The position numbers and the translations under genes were made by a program. A stretch of DNA of 33,616 nucleotides from Candidatus Thiodiazotropha sp. (ex Monitilora ramsayi). GTDB taxonomy: Bacteria > Pseudomonadota > Gammaproteobacteria > Chromatiales > Chromatiaceae. The stretch covers positions 1-33,616 of the forward strand of contig JAHXIP010000033.1 in NCBI GenBank assembly GCA_025655575.1, written 5' to 3'. Under the pieces are notes generated by a model. That model saw only the letters and a program-made list of their open reading frames with translations, had not been told where the DNA came from and searched no databases. Positions 31,411-33,616 of this stretch are shown here, in pieces. Every line of letters begins with the position of its first letter. The stretch's first letter is position 1.

Positions 31411-33616
31411 TTTAACAAGGAGTTAGAAAATAGTGCCATACTGCAATTCAATCGACTGGCATACGATAATGGTGTTGGTAATGCACCTGATGGATGGGTG
31501 CTTGATCAGGGTTTCAATGATGATGGTGTTTTTATAGATGATGCCACAGGCTTCAAGGTTGCCTTCTATAAACAAGATCAAACTAATGAATATGTGATTG
31601 CCTTCGCAGGTACGGAAGACAGTAAAGATTGGTTTACAGATTTGCAGCTTGGTCTATTTCAGTGGAGTGGGAATAGCTCTGTTGTAATTGATTATTTGGT
31701 GTCTATAAAAACTCGTTATTCAGATGCAAATATTAATTTTACAGGACACTCATTAGGTGGTGCGCTGGCGCAATATGCAGCCTATGATTATATTAAAAAG
31801 CATCAAGAAACGGACGCCATATCTGATAGGCCAATCAACACGACATTAACAACAGTTAATGCCCTTGGTGGTATTGATGGATTAAAGCAAGCTTATAATC
31901 AGGACTATTCAGCCTCCATCGCAAACGAACTAGGCGAGACCCGCCACTATATCCTGGAAGGCGACCTGGTTTCCTCATTGGGCGGCGGCCATCTGGGCGG
32001 AAACACTTACCTCATCAAAAATCAACTCCTGCCCAATCCGATGGATTTCATGGAAGGGCACTATCTTGCGACAGTCATGGGTCTGCCGCCATCCTTCATC
32101 GACGCTGCCACACCAGTTGTACTTGACTATTTCGATCTTGAGGTGCTCCAGCCATTGGCCGGAAGCCTCAGCAACCTGTTCAATGACAAAGACGTCAGTC
32201 AACTCGAAGCCAATATGCGCCTGGTGGTCGGCATACTCGGTGCCGCAACCGTCTATGAAAAATTATCTGTGACTTCATTGGAATATGGAGAATTAGAGAA
32301 ACTACTCAATCGGTTTATCGAAAACATCTACCTCTCAGATCCGGATTCCACCACCGGTATGGCCTGTAAAATACTCATGACCATGCCTTGGGAGGGCTTG
32401 TTTAGATCATTAATTGTCGATGAAGGTGCCACGGCTACCGGTATAACCGGTATGGCACTGTTAGGTGCAGTCCTGTGTGACAAGTTGGAAGTCGGCATGG
32501 AGACGCTCAGAGAGAACCTGCCGCAAAATATGATTGATGAACTTGAAAAAACTGAATTCTTTCAATCATTCGATGTGATACGAGATTTTGTCGTGGAATT
32601 CAACACCACAGTTTCCGATATCACTGATCGACTCACCGGATATTTCATTGCAAATGACAAGCCGCTCCCCACGTTGAACGACATGGCGCTGTCGGAAGGG
32701 GGGCAAGCAACCATGACCCTCTCACTCAACCGTGAGGCCGGAAGCAAAGGCGAAATTTACCTGCTGACAGTTTATGACCCGGATCTGATTACACTCAGCG
32801 GAGATGGTGTATTCGTCAGAGATGCAACAACCGGACAGTATCTTGTCAGTATCGAGCCTGAATCGACTAGCCGAAACATACAGGTCAATGCCAACGGCAA
32901 TGACGGAAACAATACTTTCGACTCAGCAATGATAAGTGTCGCAGGAACACCCTATACTGAACTCGGTGACATGTTCAGCGACCAGGTTTTTGATACGGCT
33001 TACATAGATATCGACGATACCCACTACGATTCATCCCAAGCGCTGCATCAATATGGCACAAACAATGATGGAGTCGCCAGTTCAAACACCCGAGATGTAC
33101 TGACTTATGTCTATGCACTCGGCGGTAACGACATAGTTTATAATTCCGGGGAATTATCACAGACCTATGGTGGCGACGGTAACGACCATATCGAAACCAG
33201 TAGCAATCTCGATACGTTTGACGGATCGACCTTGGACGAGATAGCAAACTACTTCCTGGAAAACACTGCATATGCCACAACATATACCGCCGCAATGGCA
33301 CTGGCGATAGAAAGCCGAGACCAAAGAGCGGCAGGTCTGTTCAATGACTGGTCTGATGGCGGTGCGGGTAACGACCAACTCTATGGCTACGATGGAGAGG
33401 ACTATCTGGCAGGCGGTGATGGTAAAGACTACCTGAATGGAGGCGGCGGCAACGATATTCTGATTGCCGGAGGCGCCACAGAAAACCTGCTAGTGGGACA
33501 TGCACACAGTGACACCCTCATTGGCGGACAGGGAACGGATTATCTGATAGGAGATGCTGATATCCAGCCTGGCGATAACAGCCAAGCCGGGTACTTGGAG
33601 TGGTCCGTAACAAATA
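31411..33616 (+). CDS. RTX-type secreted lipase (class 3), 3' end beyond window, start codon unclear
   Basis: The frame is open from just after an in-frame TAG (31408-31410) to the window end, over 730 codons. A class 3 lipase domain comes first: FAGTEDSKDWFTD, nucleophile elbow T-G-H-S-L-G-G-A at about 31741-31764, then probable acid EGDLVSS and His MEGHY. A beta-rich region follows (about 32660-32950), then calcium-binding RTX repeats such as GGDGNDHI, GGAGNDQLYG, GGDGKDYLNGGGGNDIL and GGQGTDYLIG. No ATG lies near the front: the first in-frame ATG is 32041, after the lipase elbow. AAGGAG at 31417-31422 is followed by a GTG at 31433 in another frame. An in-frame GTG at 31498 is possible but removes the first helix. 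The gene may be frameshifted or mosaic. It is the likely cargo of the type I exporter. Confidence 0.82.

Overview
The window looks like a chromosomal segment of a Gammaproteobacterium with an anaerobic or sulfur-cycle lifestyle. The grounds are a VTT-fused disulfide oxidoreductase, several c-type cytochromes, a Tat-exported molybdenum enzyme with its own chaperone, sigma-54 control and a type I secretion locus. A Chromatiales or Sedimenticola/Thiodiazotropha-like host would fit, but no rRNA or marker gene is present to settle it. No tRNA, CRISPR array or insertion sequence was recognised.

Layout. 1-386 (minus): 3' part of a lone receiver-domain gene. 683-3610: a membrane VTT/flavin oxidoreductase fusion, then a secreted protein made of two copies of a six-cysteine repeat. 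3974-4175: a tiny self-contained unit with a sigma-54 promoter, a 31-residue peptide gene and a strong terminator. 4307-7509 (minus): a two-component system, an NtrC-type sigma-54 activator plus a membrane histidine kinase with a periplasmic haem c motif. 7711-10430: three secreted proteins, of which the third has a methionine about every third residue; a second sigma-54 promoter precedes the last two. 10548-18720: a redox operon or operon pair encoding a pentahaem cytochrome, Tat-signal molybdopterin oxidoreductase, four-cluster ferredoxin, TorD-like chaperone, monohaem cytochrome, large Fe-S protein and thioredoxin/NHL lipoprotein. 18952-19865: two small unknown genes. 20076-22875: two tandem paralogous membrane GTPases. 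23099-26457: a tightly overlapped operon of TetR regulator, ABC1/UbiB-like kinase, small membrane protein and alpha/beta hydrolase. 26791-33616: a type I secretion locus with ABC exporter, HlyD adaptor, an AT-rich lipoprotein gene and an RTX lipase that runs off the window and lacks a normal start codon.

The most coherent candidate for a new system is 3974-18720. A haem-bearing sensor kinase and its sigma-54 activator sit between two well-formed sigma-54 promoters. One drives a micro-peptide gene. The other drives a Met/Gly tripeptide-repeat envelope protein and its small partner, followed at once by periplasmic molybdenum and haem redox genes. Several of these secreted proteins share a short aromatic-DG/QG-aromatic-Pro motif. 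The joint function is inference; the promoters, motifs and repeats can be read directly.

A second point of interest is the sharp composition change at about 31.9 kb inside the RTX lipase gene. It suggests that the catalytic head and the adjacent lipoprotein gene were exchanged as a cassette.
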